Positions 47,601 to 53,752 of a stretch of 64,000 nt of DNA are shown here, piece after piece (positions within the stretch are counted from its first letter, which is position 1; each line of letters starts with the position of its first letter). The stretch spans positions 1 to 64,000 of the forward strand of contig NZ_JAFIQY010000028.1 of assembly GCF_022271435.1 (NCBI RefSeq). The letters run 5' to 3'. The notes beneath the pieces are model-generated. The model was given only the letters and a program-made list of their open reading frames with translations, searched no databases and had not been told where the DNA came from. Position numbers and translations under genes: made by a program. This DNA comes from Streptomyces monomycini (GTDB lineage Bacteria > Actinomycetota > Actinomycetes > Streptomycetales > Streptomycetaceae).

Positions 47601-48449
47601 GTCGGAAAGGCGTTCCAGCAGGACGAGTCCCGCGCCCTCGCTCCAGCCCGTGCCGTCGGCGTCGGCGGAGAAGGGCTTGCAGCGGCCGTCGGGGGACAGG
47701 CCTCGCTGGCGGCTGAATTCGATGAAGGTGTTGGGTGTGGCCATCACGGTCACACCACCGGCCAGGGCGAGGGTGCACTCGCCGTTGCGCAGTGCCTGGA
47801 TCGCCAGATGCATGGCCACCAGGGACGAGGAGCAGGCCGTGTCCACCGTCACCGCCGGGCCCTCCAGGCCCAGGGTGTAGGCCACCCGGCCCGAGGCCAC
47901 ACTGCCCGCGCTGCCGTAGCCGAGGTAGCCCTCGAAGCTCTTCGGTACGGGCGACAACCGTGAGGCGTAGTCGTTGTACATCACCCCGGCGAAGACACCC
48001 GTGCGGCTTCCGCGCAATGACTGGGGCACGATGCCGGCCCGTTCGAAGGCTTCCCAGGACGTCTCCAGCAGGAGGCGCTGCTGGGGGTCGGTGGCGAGGG
48101 CCTCGCGGGGGCTGAGGCCGAAGAACTCGGGGTCGAACTCGGCTGCCCCGTAGAGGAATCCGCCGTGCCGGGTGTAGCTCTTGCCCACCTGGTCGGGGTC
48201 CGGGTCGTAGAGGTCGTCCAGGTTCCACCCGCGGTCCGTGGGGAAGCCGTCGATGGCGTCGGTGCCGTCGTCGACGAGCCGCCACAGGTCCTCGGGGGAC
48301 GCGACGCCGCCGGGGTAGCGGCAGCTCATCGACACGATGGCGACCGGCTCGTGCCGGTCGGCCTCGGCCTCGCGCAGGCGCTGCCGGGCCACGGCGAGAT
48401 TGCCTGTGGCGCGCTTGAGATATTCGCGAAGCTCTTTCTCGCTCGCCAT
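35658..48449 (-). CDS. Type I PKS, two fully reducing modules
   Basis: 4,263 residues, bimodular. Module A: KS (34-460), AT (about 570-860, GHSIG and HAFH, malonyl), DH (from 929, HAVQGSVLLPG), ER (about 1,406-1,725), KR (about 1,727-1,910, Tyr in QANYAAANAF), ACP (about 2,020-2,083). Module B: KS (2,116-2,540), AT (about 2,656-2,900, GHSQGEIAAA and YASH, methylmalonyl), DH (from 3,021, HQVAGTTLLPG), ER, KR, ACP (about 4,113-4,176). Both ER domains have the GGVGMAA NADPH motif and are almost identical at DNA level. The KRs read HD at the LDD site, compatible with B-type (inference). N- and C-terminal docking helices suggest it sits between the upstream PKS and the terminal module. The start lies 66 nt after the hydrolase gene. 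Confidence 0.95.
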   Translation of the reverse strand: MASEKELREYLKRATGNLAVARQRLREAEADRHEPVAIVSMSCRYPGGVASPEDLWRLVDDGTDAIDGFPTDRGWNLDDLYDPDPDQVGKSYTRHGGFLYGAAEFDPEFFGLSPREALATDPQQRLLLETSWEAFERAGIVPQSLRGSRTGVFAGVMYNDYASRLSPVPKSFEGYLGYGSAGSVASGRVAYTLGLEGPAVTVDTACSSSLVAMHLAIQALRNGECTLALAGGVTVMATPNTFIEFSRQRGLSPDGRCKPFSADADGTGWSEGAGLVLLERLSDARRNGRPVLAVIRGSAVNQDGASSQLTAPNGPAQQRVIRQALASARLQPGDVDAVEAHGTGTTLGDPIEAQAILATYGQERSEEQPLRLGSLKSNIGHTQAAAGVAGVIKMVMAMRHGVLPKTLHAGEPSPHVDWSTGAVSLLTDNTPWPVAEDRPRRAAVSSFGISGTNAHLILEEAAPAEEAVDEKPAQGVRDVPLPWIVSGRSEAAVREQARTLHQRLTELPEATPAEVGHALVRTRTQFPHRAAVVGADRETLMTELAALASGDGTVERAAGEPGKLAFLFSGQGSQRAGMGAQLYAAYPAYADAFDEVDAALRAEGLGCSLHEVLGDAEALKRTEYAQPALFALQTALFRLWEHLGVRPAYVAGHSIGEIAAAHAAGILSLSHAARLAVQRGRLMQQLPNGGGMLAVQADQETVQPLLEAAEGVVALAAVNSSHSVVLSGDEDTLTALQSEFEERGIRTRPLTVSHAFHSPHMQPMLDDLRAVTQSLDFHPATLPLISTLTGQTATHHDLAHPDYWTDHARNTVRFHHALTTLHEHSTTAYLEIGPDTSLTTHAQHTHPDAPSAPSLRKNQPEPHALTTALAHLHTTATTTPDWHQLYNTTPHFDLPTYPFQRQHHWLAAPATPGNLTAAGLTDAEHPLLGAAVEFADGQGQMFTGRLSLAAYPWLADHAVQGSVLLPGTAMVELALLAGVRLGTPVVEDLTLEAPLRLDGVEVDVQLAVGPQEDSGRRPVRLYSRKAEGAEWVRHATGTLAPVPQDTVIDSGRTGAAWPPAGADAIRTDDLYERLAEHGYTYGPAFQCLRRAWRQGDELYAEVRLPGEAAGTVASDDEGLFTVHPALLDAALHVLALESLPEAGEPAVFRLPFAWSDVRLFAAGATGLRVHLAWTAPDTVALTVSDEAGNPVLTVGALAVRPFSAEALTAAPTWPDGLHGVDWTPLPAPAATSAEAPAAVGNDPWELAGTGARYAELSAVPDGVPAVLVSYATERGEEVPAAVHRMTAEALTTVQEWLAGERSDAARLVVVTSGAVEAGEGDRVRDPAAASLWGLVRSAQTEYPGRLQIVDIDGSAESRAVLATALTRGEPQLALRRGQLYVPRLVRLGSGRDQLVPPSGAENWRLDVTAKGTLENLALVPCEMPPLEPGQIRIRVHASGLNFRDVLIALNMYPGDDAVIGGEAAGIITETAPDVTTLHPGDRVFGLFPHATATHATTDHRHATHIPHHLTYTQAATLPVTYLTAYHALHHQAHLQPGHKILIHAGTGGVGMAAIHLAHHTGAEVFATAHPTKWPTLHHLGLDNDHIANSRTTDYEHHFRTTTNGHGLDTILNTLAGEHTDASLRLLHPGGHFLEIGKTDPRDPHTIATQHPHIHYHTFDLQNDTTPDHIHHLLTQIHHHLTHHHIPPLPTTTYDIRHAPQAFRHLQQARHTGKLALTHPQPPNPHGTTLITGGTGTLATHTARHLATHHGAGHLLLVSRRGPDAEGTAQLVEELAALGAHATVVACDVTDRDALARLLADIPSEHPLTTVVHTPGALHDAPLHTLTPEQLHRVLRPKVDAAWHLHELTRDLDLSHFVLFSSVAGTLGNAGQANYAAANAFLDALSQHRRVEALPGTSLAWGLWGEESGMTGHLDQAALSRISRTGVVPMTPEQGLELLDAALATGRPVAVPAPLNLSALRRQADAGSLPVLLSGLVRARLPQVAAGAAGTTGAPSGDAPLAALAGLPAPERKRALLDLVRTHVAKVLAHAEPESVEAERPFNEIGFDSLTAVELRNRLGAATGLRLSATLIFDHPTPAALARHLFDLLDDRPEPAAPAAVRKAAGTTGDTADAGDEAIAVVAMSCRYPGGVASPEELWQLLADGVDAIAEFPADRGWDTSGLYDPEPGTPGRTYTRHGGFLYDAPLFDAEFFGMSPREATAADPQQRLLLETSWEAFERAGIDPATLRGSDTGVFAGTSSQDYTALLDAAPEESGGYRLTGSSASIISGRVAYTFGLEGPAVSVDTACSSSLVAIHLAAQALRNGECSLALAGGASVLATPTLFVEFSRQRGLAADGRCKAFSADADGTAWGEGVGMLVLERLSDAQRNGHPVLATIRGSAVNQDGASNGLTAPNGPSQERVIRQALANARLQPGDVDAVEAHGTGTTLGDPIEAQALLATYGQERPEDQPLHLGSLKSNIGHTQAAAGVAGVIKMVMAMRHATLPKTLHITELTPHVDWSSGAARPVAETTPWPETGRPRRAGISSFGMSGTNAHLIVEQAPEAPEVPEVPALEAPAVDGTAAPAPGVVPWLLSGRSAEALRAQARQLLTHLEAVPDAPDGDVAHALATTRAVFEHRAVVVAADRQQACAGLAALAADGPAPMLTQGLAASGHQPVFVFPGQGSQWAGMALELLESSAVFRERMRECAEALAPYTGWDVFDLLHGKDGATMDTADTVQPALFAVMVSLAAVWRAYGVEPAAVIGHSQGEIAAACVAGALTLEDAACVVALRSQVLDALRGRGGMLSVPLPQAEVAELLQHWDGRLSVAAVNGPRSTVVSGDTDALHELHQRCTERDVRSKVIPVDYASHCAQVEDVRERLAEVLASVSARPADIPFYSTVTAGGTDTTGLDSDYWFRNLRGTVRFEETVRALVADGHHTFIEISPHPVLTTSLRETVEELDIRGGATVLSTLRRDEGGPARLLSSLAEAHVRGLPVNWTAVWPRGPRSACDLPTYPFQRSRHWVRPAAHRTEPAQLGLRTAGHPLLGAALPLADGAGLVLTGSLSRTTLPWLADHQVAGTTLLPGTAFLELALHAAEEAGCPGVEELTVLAPLTLSDETADVQLTVGAPDEDGLRPFQIHSRPGKADADQPWTRHATGTLGTADRAISERTEQALTEWPPPGGVPVALDGHYATLASLGYEYGPAFQGLSAAWRAGEDLYAEVAPAEELAEADTSGLHPALLDAALHALGLDAAEAQDGVRLPFAWHGARLYARGARALRVRLRPAGADAVALTVCDPAGQPVVSVESLVLRTVEPGRLAGGPDTSDAMYRVEWTAVSEPSGSPELSGDDSRWAVVDSPALADALGAESCATLREAADSVPHVVVVEGLAYGDGDLTPATHEATHRALGLMQEWLADERFASSKLVFLTRDAVAAAPGDRIGDLPHSAVWGLLRTAQSEHPGRIVVIDLDGKGEVYGKVRAAVAAGEPQLAVRYGELSASRLVRATVSESLELPSGAWRLENTAKGTLENLALVPCEMPPLEPGQIRIRVHASGLNFRDVLIALNMYPGDDAVIGGEAAGIITETAPDVTTLHPGDRVFGLFPHATATHATTDHRHATHIPHHLTYTQAATLPVTYLTAYHALHHQAHLQPGHKILIHAGTGGVGMAAIHLAHHTGAEVFATAHPTKWPTLHHLGLDNDHIANSRTTDYEHHFRTTTNGHGLDTILNTLAGEHTDASLRLLHPGGHFLEIGKTDPRDPHTIATQHPHIHYHTFDLQNDTTPDHIHHLLTQIHHHLTHHHIPPLPTTTYDIRHAPQAFRHLQQARHTGKLALTHPQPPNPHGTTLITGGTGTLGALLARHLVTQHGVRHLLLAGRRGPDADGAAQLSTELTALGAQVTIAACDVADRDALTGLLAGIPSEHPLTTVVHASGALHDTPLHTLTPEELDHVLRPKADAALLLDELTRSADLDAFVMFSSAAATVGSPGQANYAAANAFLDALAHRRHREGLPAVSMAWGLWEDASGMTGHLADTDHGRMARGGVRPLAADTGLALFDRALTGADPVVVPALLDTATLRERAAAGTLPALLTRLFRAPVRRAAQAGGAAPAAGWDRKLAALPPEDRHRALLDLVRAHVATVLGYPDPGTVDDQRPLKDAGFDSLTAVELRNRLAEATGLRLPTTVVFDHPTPEDLARHLLARLLPEEPSVPDPALAELSRVEAVLAGAVPVDDAVRREVVQRLETLAATWGRTPEPARRSAAQEIAEATPDELFALIDNDYGPSAP
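36951..37941. repeat. ER-domain duplication, copy 1 (module B)
   Basis: A 991-bp stretch covering the ER domain and the first KR strand. It matches 43239-44229 with no gap; the only difference seen by eye is at 37866 (A versus G at 44154), a synonymous Arg codon change. Sequence outside both borders diverges at once. Confidence 0.95.
43239..44229. repeat. ER-domain duplication, copy 2 (module A)
   Basis: The direct-repeat partner of 36951-37941, offset 6,288 bp. Its coding strand is very poor in G and encodes an unusually His/Thr-rich ER, unlike the flanking PKS sequence. Confidence 0.95.
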
Positions 48450-48515
48450 TACGGTGTCAGCCTCTCGGGGGAGTACGGGCCCAACGGGGGGAGTGGGGCA
48501 GGAGGAGGTGGTGGG

Positions 48516-49610
48516 TCAGGCGGGGGTGGGAGCCGGACGGCGGCGCAGCCGGCCGGCCAGCAGCGCGTAGCGCAGGGCCGCGCGGGGCAGGAGGTGGCCG
48601 CCCTTCATGCGCAGGATCGAGTGGAAGCCCCACATCTGCATCTCCGGCAGGTGGCTCGGGGCCCCGTGCACGTCGTCGTACTCGACGATGCGCAGGTCGG
48701 GCACGGTGCGGCGGAGCCGCCCTGGATCACCGGCCGGAATGATCTCGTCCCGCGCGCTCGCCGCGTAGGCCAGCGGAACGGGCAGCGAACGCAACTCCTG
48801 ATCGCTCAGCGCCCAGTCACGCAGGTGTTCGCCGACGTCCGCGGACGCGACGCCCGTCAGATGCGCGAGGGTGTCGACGGTGATCCGCGGCAGCTGTGCC
48901 TGCCAGGCCCGGTCGGTGAAGAAGTCGTTGACGGGGGCGCCCACCGTCATGACGCCGCGGATGCGGTCGTCCTCCAGCGCGGCGCGCATGGCCAGGTGGC
49001 CGCTGAAGCTCAACGTGATGCAGTACGTGTTCGCCACGTCCGCGGAGCCCTGTACCGCGTCCAGCAGTCGGGGCAGCAGCCGCCAACTGTCCTTGTGGTA
49101 CGGCAGACCGTTCTCGCCGACACCGGGAATCTCGGTGACCAGCCCGGCGAAGCCCAGCTTGGACAGCCGGCCCAGCAGCGGTGCCCACTGTTCCTTGATG
49201 CTGACGATGCCGCCCATGAAGATCAGCAGCGGCTTGCGGCCGGTGTCGGACAGGCCGCTCGTCCAGCAGCCCACCCGGCCTTCGGGGGTGTCCACGTCGA
49301 GGCGTTCGATACCGCCTGTCTCCTTGCGCCAGCGGTCGAAGACGCTGACGCAGCGCTCCAGCGCCTCGGCGCGCGCAGGGCCGTCGACGTAAGGGAAGCG
49401 GGCCATGTTGAAGTGGCGGACCGCCTCCAGGAGGTGCCCCTCCTGCTCCAGGCGCTCGCCGGCCCGGCACCATTCGCCCGCCCAGGACCCCGGTGCGCCG
49501 CCCTCGTCGGTACGGACGCGGTCAAGCAGCTTGTGGAAGTGCTCCGGGGGCAGCGACTGCGAGAGGGCGTGGGCGCCCACGTACTGCTTGAGTTCGGTGA
49601 CGTCGTTCAT
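48516..49610 (-). CDS. Alpha/beta hydrolase of the tetronate cassette (AbyA5-like)
   Basis: A 364-residue alpha/beta-hydrolase fold protein with an N-terminal helical cap (EHFHKLLDRVRTDEGG, EAVRHFNMARFPYVDG). In the characterised agglomerin and abyssomicin pathways the matching enzyme eliminates acetate from the acetylated tetronate to give the exocyclic methylene dienophile. The nucleophile elbow reads CITLSFSGHLA, so the usual first Gly of GxSxG is Ser. Asp in ARDEIIP and His in VHGAPSH are the likely remaining triad. ATG 49610 overlaps the previous stop (ATGA). It is the fifth gene of the cassette. Confidence 0.85.
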   Translation of the reverse strand: MNDVTELKQYVGAHALSQSLPPEHFHKLLDRVRTDEGGAPGSWAGEWCRAGERLEQEGHLLEAVRHFNMARFPYVDGPARAEALERCVSVFDRWRKETGGIERLDVDTPEGRVGCWTSGLSDTGRKPLLIFMGGIVSIKEQWAPLLGRLSKLGFAGLVTEIPGVGENGLPYHKDSWRLLPRLLDAVQGSADVANTYCITLSFSGHLAMRAALEDDRIRGVMTVGAPVNDFFTDRAWQAQLPRITVDTLAHLTGVASADVGEHLRDWALSDQELRSLPVPLAYAASARDEIIPAGDPGRLRRTVPDLRIVEYDDVHGAPSHLPEMQMWGFHSILRMKGGHLLPRAALRYALLAGRLRRRPAPTPA

Positions 49611-50437
49611 CGGCCCTCGCCAAGGGGGGTTTCCAGGCGGTCACGGGCCTGGCCGGAGGAGTCCTCGGCCCGGCCTCCGGTCTCGCCCGGGAAGTTCTCC
49701 AGCCGGTCCTTGATCTCGCCGAGGATGTCGGCGGCTTCGGCCCCGTCGACGACCCGGTGGTCGAAGGCCAGGTTCAGACGCATCACCGGGGCCACCGTCA
49801 CCTCGCCGTTCCGTACCACGGGCCGGTCGAGGATGCGGCCCACGCCCAGCGTGACGGTGGTGCCGCCCACCGAGTGGAAGCCGTCGACGGCGCCGTGCCC
49901 GAGTGAACTGACCGCGAAGGTGCCCGTGCGGGTCACCCGCTTCGCCAGCGGCCGGGTCGCCCGGCGGAAGAGCGCACGGCCCAGGGGCACGGGCAGCCGG
50001 TGCAGCTTGCGCAGACCGTCGAACTCTGGCATGACCTGCGGGTCGCCGTCGCGGTAGTGGTCCACCTGCCGCTGGATGCCGTCCAGGTCCGCGCGCCCGA
50101 GGTCCGGCAGGACCGCGGCCAGGACCACCCGGCGGCCGCCGAGCCGCCGGTCCATGACGAGCTTGGCGCTCGCGGTGCCGCTGGTGACGGTGCGCGGGAA
50201 GAGCCCGCCGCCGATCGCGCCGTTGGCCTGGGGGTGCGCGGCCATCACCGGGGCCGCCGCACGGAGCACGTAGCTGACCACCGAGTAGCGCCGGCCGTCC
50301 GCGGCGGCGTCCGAGCGGTGGCGCCGGACCTGCCCCATGTCGACCTCGGTGTCGAGGAAGACCGGGGCGAACGCCCGGTTCTCTTCGAGGAAGTAGAGCG
50401 TGTGCCGCCGCTCGCGCGGGAAGGGAGCCGGCTTCAC
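49607..50437 (-). CDS. E2-like acyltransferase of the tetronate cassette (AbyA4-like)
   Basis: A 276-residue homologue of the catalytic domain of 2-oxoacid dehydrogenase E2 (lipoyl acyltransferase) without a lipoyl domain. The acyltransferase motif AFDHRVVDGAEAADIL is near residue 232, and SSLGHGAVDGFHSVGGTT precedes it. Known counterparts (Agg4, AbyA4) acetylate the hydroxymethyl group of the tetronate to set up elimination. The GTG at 50437 overlaps the ACP stop (GTGA). The last 30 residues are charged and probably disordered. Confidence 0.88.
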   Translation of the reverse strand: MKPAPFPRERRHTLYFLEENRAFAPVFLDTEVDMGQVRRHRSDAAADGRRYSVVSYVLRAAAPVMAAHPQANGAIGGGLFPRTVTSGTASAKLVMDRRLGGRRVVLAAVLPDLGRADLDGIQRQVDHYRDGDPQVMPEFDGLRKLHRLPVPLGRALFRRATRPLAKRVTRTGTFAVSSLGHGAVDGFHSVGGTTVTLGVGRILDRPVVRNGEVTVAPVMRLNLAFDHRVVDGAEAADILGEIKDRLENFPGETGGRAEDSSGQARDRLETPLGEGR

Positions 50438-50661
50438 CCGGTCACCGCCACGTCGTACAGGCCGCGCAGCGACGACGCCTCCAGGGCGGCGGGCAGGGAC
50501 AGCGAGTGTCCCGTGCTGTGCTCCAGCCGGGTGAGCAGGGCGATGAGGTGGAGCGAGTCCCAGCCCGCGACCTGGTCGAGGGGCCGGTCCACGTCGGTCA
50601 TGTCGACGTCCAGCCCCAGGTCGTCGCGGATCAGGGTGACGAAGTCGTCGATGGAGTTCAC
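50434..50661 (-). CDS. Stand-alone acyl carrier protein for the glyceryl unit (AbyA3-like)
   Basis: A 75-residue acidic helical protein with the carrier motif GWDSLHLIALL; Ser36 is the phosphopantetheine site. It is encoded directly after the FkbH-like gene with an ATGA overlap, and in tetronate pathways it carries the D-glyceryl group made by that enzyme. Length and charge fit discrete ACPs. Confidence 0.93.
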   Translation of the reverse strand: MNSIDDFVTLIRDDLGLDVDMTDVDRPLDQVAGWDSLHLIALLTRLEHSTGHSLSLPAALEASSLRGLYDVAVTG

Positions 50662-52712
50662 GGGGTGTGTCCTTCTGAGGTATCGGTCAGTTGCAGGTGG
50701 TCGGGGAGCGGGGGGATGCCGGCCAGGTCGTGCCGGAACGTACGGACGTTCGCGGACGCGTCCGGTTGCTCGCCCGGACGCTCGCTCGTGTGCGCGTCCG
50801 GCTGCTCGTCTTCGCGTTCGTCCGGCCGCTCGCCCACGTCCCCGGCCCCGCCCGTCCGCGCGAAGCCGTTGGCCGGGTAGAAGTCCTGGACCTTCGCGTT
50901 CTTGGCGCTCTCGCGGTAGTGGCCGACGACTTCGTGCGCCCCGTCGGCCCGCGCCCGGCTCAGCACCGTGGTCAGCGCGGCCTGCTCGATACCACGAGCG
51001 AACACCCGGCAGCTCAGGAGGAAGTTGTCGATGTGCACCGTGCTGCCCTCGCGGCGCAGGAAAACCGCCCCGACCAGGCCGTTGTCGCCGAACCGGTCGC
51101 CCGATCGCACGGCCAGGACCTGAGTGGCCGGTCCCTCGGCCAGGGCCCGCACCTCGGCCGGCTGGAGCCGCCGGGTGGTCAGGTTAAACTGGTTCGTCCG
51201 CAGGGTCAGCTGGGAGACGCGGGGAACGTCGGCGTCGGCCACCGGGCCGATCTCCACCCGTACGCCGAGTTCGCGCAGGTAGTCCTGGAGGGAGTCGAAG
51301 GTGTGCAGGAAGTCCTTGCGCTCGGCCTCGCTGCGGTAGAGCGCGGGGCGGGCGCGGTCCTCCGTGGTCAGCTCGCGCGTGTCGAACCAGCCGTCCCGCA
51401 GCAGCTTGCCGATGTGCCGCGCCGGCTCCTCGTCGAGCTGGACGACGGCCACCCCCGGCAGCTCCCGGCGCACCAGGCCGCACTCGTAGGCGCTGTCGTC
51501 GGCGAAGACCACGCTGTCGACGGCGAGGTTGAGATCCGCCGCGAGCTCCGCGAGGTTCTCGTGCTTGGGCCGCCAGTTCACGGCCAGGCGGACGAAGTCC
51601 TCCTCGCGCAGGGCCATTTCCGTACGGTTGGCGAGAACGTCGCGGACCGGGCCGAGGTCGTTCTTGCTCACGGCGGCCAGCAGTACGCCCTGTGACGCGA
51701 GCTGCCCGACCACCTTCTGGAACGCCGCGAACGCCGCGCCGCGCGGACCGTCGCCGACCTCGATGCCCTCGGGCCCGTCGTCACCGAGCACACCGCCCCA
51801 CAGTGTCTGGTCCAGGTCCACCGCCAGGCACTTCTTGGTCTGCCCGGCCGCCAGCCGGGCCAGGTGACCGGCCTCCCGGGCGTACCGGGACAGCATCCGG
51901 GGCGAGAGGTGGGCCTTGGCGTAGACGCTGAGCCGGGCGTCGGTGACCTCGACGCCTTCGCCGGCGATCGGGTCCAGGTCCAGTACGACCAGTTCGGGAC
52001 GGGTCTCCGCCAGGCGCAGCAGCCGGATGTTGGCCTCCCGCCACAGCACGCCCAGCCGGGCACGGGAGCGGTGGTCGACCAGTTGGGCCACGAGGTCGCG
52101 CGGCAGGGGCAGGGTGTTGAGCACCAGGGTGCCACTGCCCGAGCCGGCGAAGCGGGAGACGAGCCCTTCCAGCAGGGCGGTCTTCTCCGCCAGTACGGCC
52201 TCGACGTCCTCCGGGCGCCAGGGCGCGGGCAGTTCGTCGCGGACGACCATGGGATCGAGCAGGCACAGCACCAGGTCGGGTGAGGCGGCGTGCAGCGCGC
52301 TGCCCGGGTCCGCCAGGTCGAAGACGTACGAGTCGAAGTCGGAAACGACCGTCCGCAGCACGATGCCGTGCCGGGCGCCCTCCAGGGCCAGGGCCGGGAC
52401 GAGGGCGGACAGCGTGCCGTGCCCGGTGATCGCGACCGTGAGCGCGGGGAGCGAGGGGTGGGCCCGCAGCACCTCGTCCGGGTCGACACGGGCCAGCAGC
52501 TGGGCGGCCCGCGCGGAGCGGTCCTCGTCCAGCTGCGCCAGCAGGGTCTTGAGGCGGGGGTACTCCGTCGCCAGGCGGCCGGAGCGGTGCAGGGCGAGCA
52601 GTTCGTCGGCAGGCGTGGTGGGTGCGGGCGCGGGGGTGGTGGTGTCGGTGGGCCCCGGTTCGCCGGTGCCGGTGGGCGCGGGTTCGTCGGTGGGTACGGC
52701 TGCGGTGGACAT
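50658..52712 (-). CDS. FkbH-like glyceryl-ACP synthase (AbyA2-like)
   Basis: 684 residues. The HAD-phosphatase motif is at 299-303 in AVDLDQTLWGGVLGDDG; VVFADDSAYECGLVRRELPG and a C-terminal GNAT-like part (QLTLRTNQFNLTTRRL, FLLSCRVFARGIEQAAL) follow, the usual FkbH layout. It takes 1,3-bisphosphoglycerate, dephosphorylates it and loads D-glyceryl onto the ACP. ATG 52712, 5 nt after the KAS III stop, was preferred to an upstream start inside that gene. An N-terminal Thr/Pro-rich stretch (about 35 residues) and an Asp/Glu/Pro-rich insert near residue 625-660 are unusual additions. Confidence 0.92.
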   Translation of the reverse strand: MSTAAVPTDEPAPTGTGEPGPTDTTTPAPAPTTPADELLALHRSGRLATEYPRLKTLLAQLDEDRSARAAQLLARVDPDEVLRAHPSLPALTVAITGHGTLSALVPALALEGARHGIVLRTVVSDFDSYVFDLADPGSALHAASPDLVLCLLDPMVVRDELPAPWRPEDVEAVLAEKTALLEGLVSRFAGSGSGTLVLNTLPLPRDLVAQLVDHRSRARLGVLWREANIRLLRLAETRPELVVLDLDPIAGEGVEVTDARLSVYAKAHLSPRMLSRYAREAGHLARLAAGQTKKCLAVDLDQTLWGGVLGDDGPEGIEVGDGPRGAAFAAFQKVVGQLASQGVLLAAVSKNDLGPVRDVLANRTEMALREEDFVRLAVNWRPKHENLAELAADLNLAVDSVVFADDSAYECGLVRRELPGVAVVQLDEEPARHIGKLLRDGWFDTRELTTEDRARPALYRSEAERKDFLHTFDSLQDYLRELGVRVEIGPVADADVPRVSQLTLRTNQFNLTTRRLQPAEVRALAEGPATQVLAVRSGDRFGDNGLVGAVFLRREGSTVHIDNFLLSCRVFARGIEQAALTTVLSRARADGAHEVVGHYRESAKNAKVQDFYPANGFARTGGAGDVGERPDEREDEQPDAHTSERPGEQPDASANVRTFRHDLAGIPPLPDHLQLTDTSEGHTP

Positions 52713-52717
52713 CCCCG

Positions 52718-53752
52718 TCAGACCCCCTCCAGCGCGAAGCCGGACTTGATCCACTTGCTGGACTCGATGGCCACGCCGAGCGCCCGCTCGCCGGGAGCGA
52801 TCCGCTCCAGTACCCGTTCGAGCTGGAAGAAGACCAGGGCGTTCGCGTTGTTGCCGGTCTCGTCGACGCAGGAGACCTCACGGGCCTGCGGCAGGTCCAG
52901 CCGCTCCACGATGCGCCGGGTCATCACGCCGGACAGCTGCGGCGGCAGGAGGTAGGTGACCTCGTCCGCGCGCCAGTCGAGGTCGTCCAGCAGCTCGTGC
53001 AGCGTCTCCTCGGCCATCTCCGGCACGTACCGCTCGATGGCCTTGTAGTCCTCGGTGGCCGCCGGCCGGTCCGAGAGACGGTCCACCGGGCCGAACCACT
53101 CCAGGGTCGCCCCGGCCACCCGGTCCAGGCCGGTCAGGCGGGTACGGACGGACGCCAGCTCGCAGCGGCCCGCGCCCGGCTCGTTGGTGAGCACGGCAGC
53201 GCCCGCGCCGTCCCCGAACAGGACGTAGTTCACCAGCTGCTCCGGCGGAAGCTGCGCCAGCTTCGCGTCGCAGTCGTAGAACCTGGCGAGCACGTCGGCA
53301 CCGATGACCAGGGCCGTACGGTGCCGGCCGGTCTGCAGCAGCTGATGGGCGACATCCAGGGCCTGGACCGCGCCCGAACACCCGGACTGCAACTGGAAGG
53401 TGGGGACGTCGTTGATGCCGAGCCGGTCGCAGATGACGTTGACCGTGGCGGGCATGAGCTGCTCCGGGGTGGCCGTCGCCATCACGACGAGGTCCACCTC
53501 CTCGGGCCGGACACCGGCCGTGTCCAGAGCCCTGCGGCCGGCCGCCGTACCGAGCCCGGACAGCGAATCGCCGATCTCACCGGTCGCGATGTCGACCGCC
53601 AAATGGCGTTGGCGGGTGCCGATGAAGGCATCCACCCACTGTTCCCACAGCGCGTCCATTCCAAAGGTGCGGGCCAGTGCCGCATTGTCGACCGGCGGCC
53701 CGGGCAATGCCGTTCCCACCGAGAGAATTCGGATCCGTGGAGTATCCACCAC
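52718..53752 (-). CDS. KAS III-like tetronate-forming enzyme (AbyA1-like)
   Basis: 344 residues, thiolase fold of the FabH type. The active Cys is Cys125 (LQSGCSGAVQAL), VLFGDGAGAAVL is conserved and Asn301 stands in the GNNANA motif. The site of the FabH catalytic His (PHQAN) reads PPQLS, so that His is missing. In tetronate pathways this enzyme joins glyceryl-ACP and the polyketide beta-ketoacyl thioester by C-C and C-O bond formation and releases the chain. It is the first gene of the minus-strand operon. GTG 53752 or the adjacent GTG 53749 follows AAAGGAG; the second has better spacing. Confidence 0.9.
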   Translation of the reverse strand: MVDTPRIRILSVGTALPGPPVDNAALARTFGMDALWEQWVDAFIGTRQRHLAVDIATGEIGDSLSGLGTAAGRRALDTAGVRPEEVDLVVMATATPEQLMPATVNVICDRLGINDVPTFQLQSGCSGAVQALDVAHQLLQTGRHRTALVIGADVLARFYDCDAKLAQLPPEQLVNYVLFGDGAGAAVLTNEPGAGRCELASVRTRLTGLDRVAGATLEWFGPVDRLSDRPAATEDYKAIERYVPEMAEETLHELLDDLDWRADEVTYLLPPQLSGVMTRRIVERLDLPQAREVSCVDETGNNANALVFFQLERVLERIAPGERALGVAIESSKWIKSGFALEGV

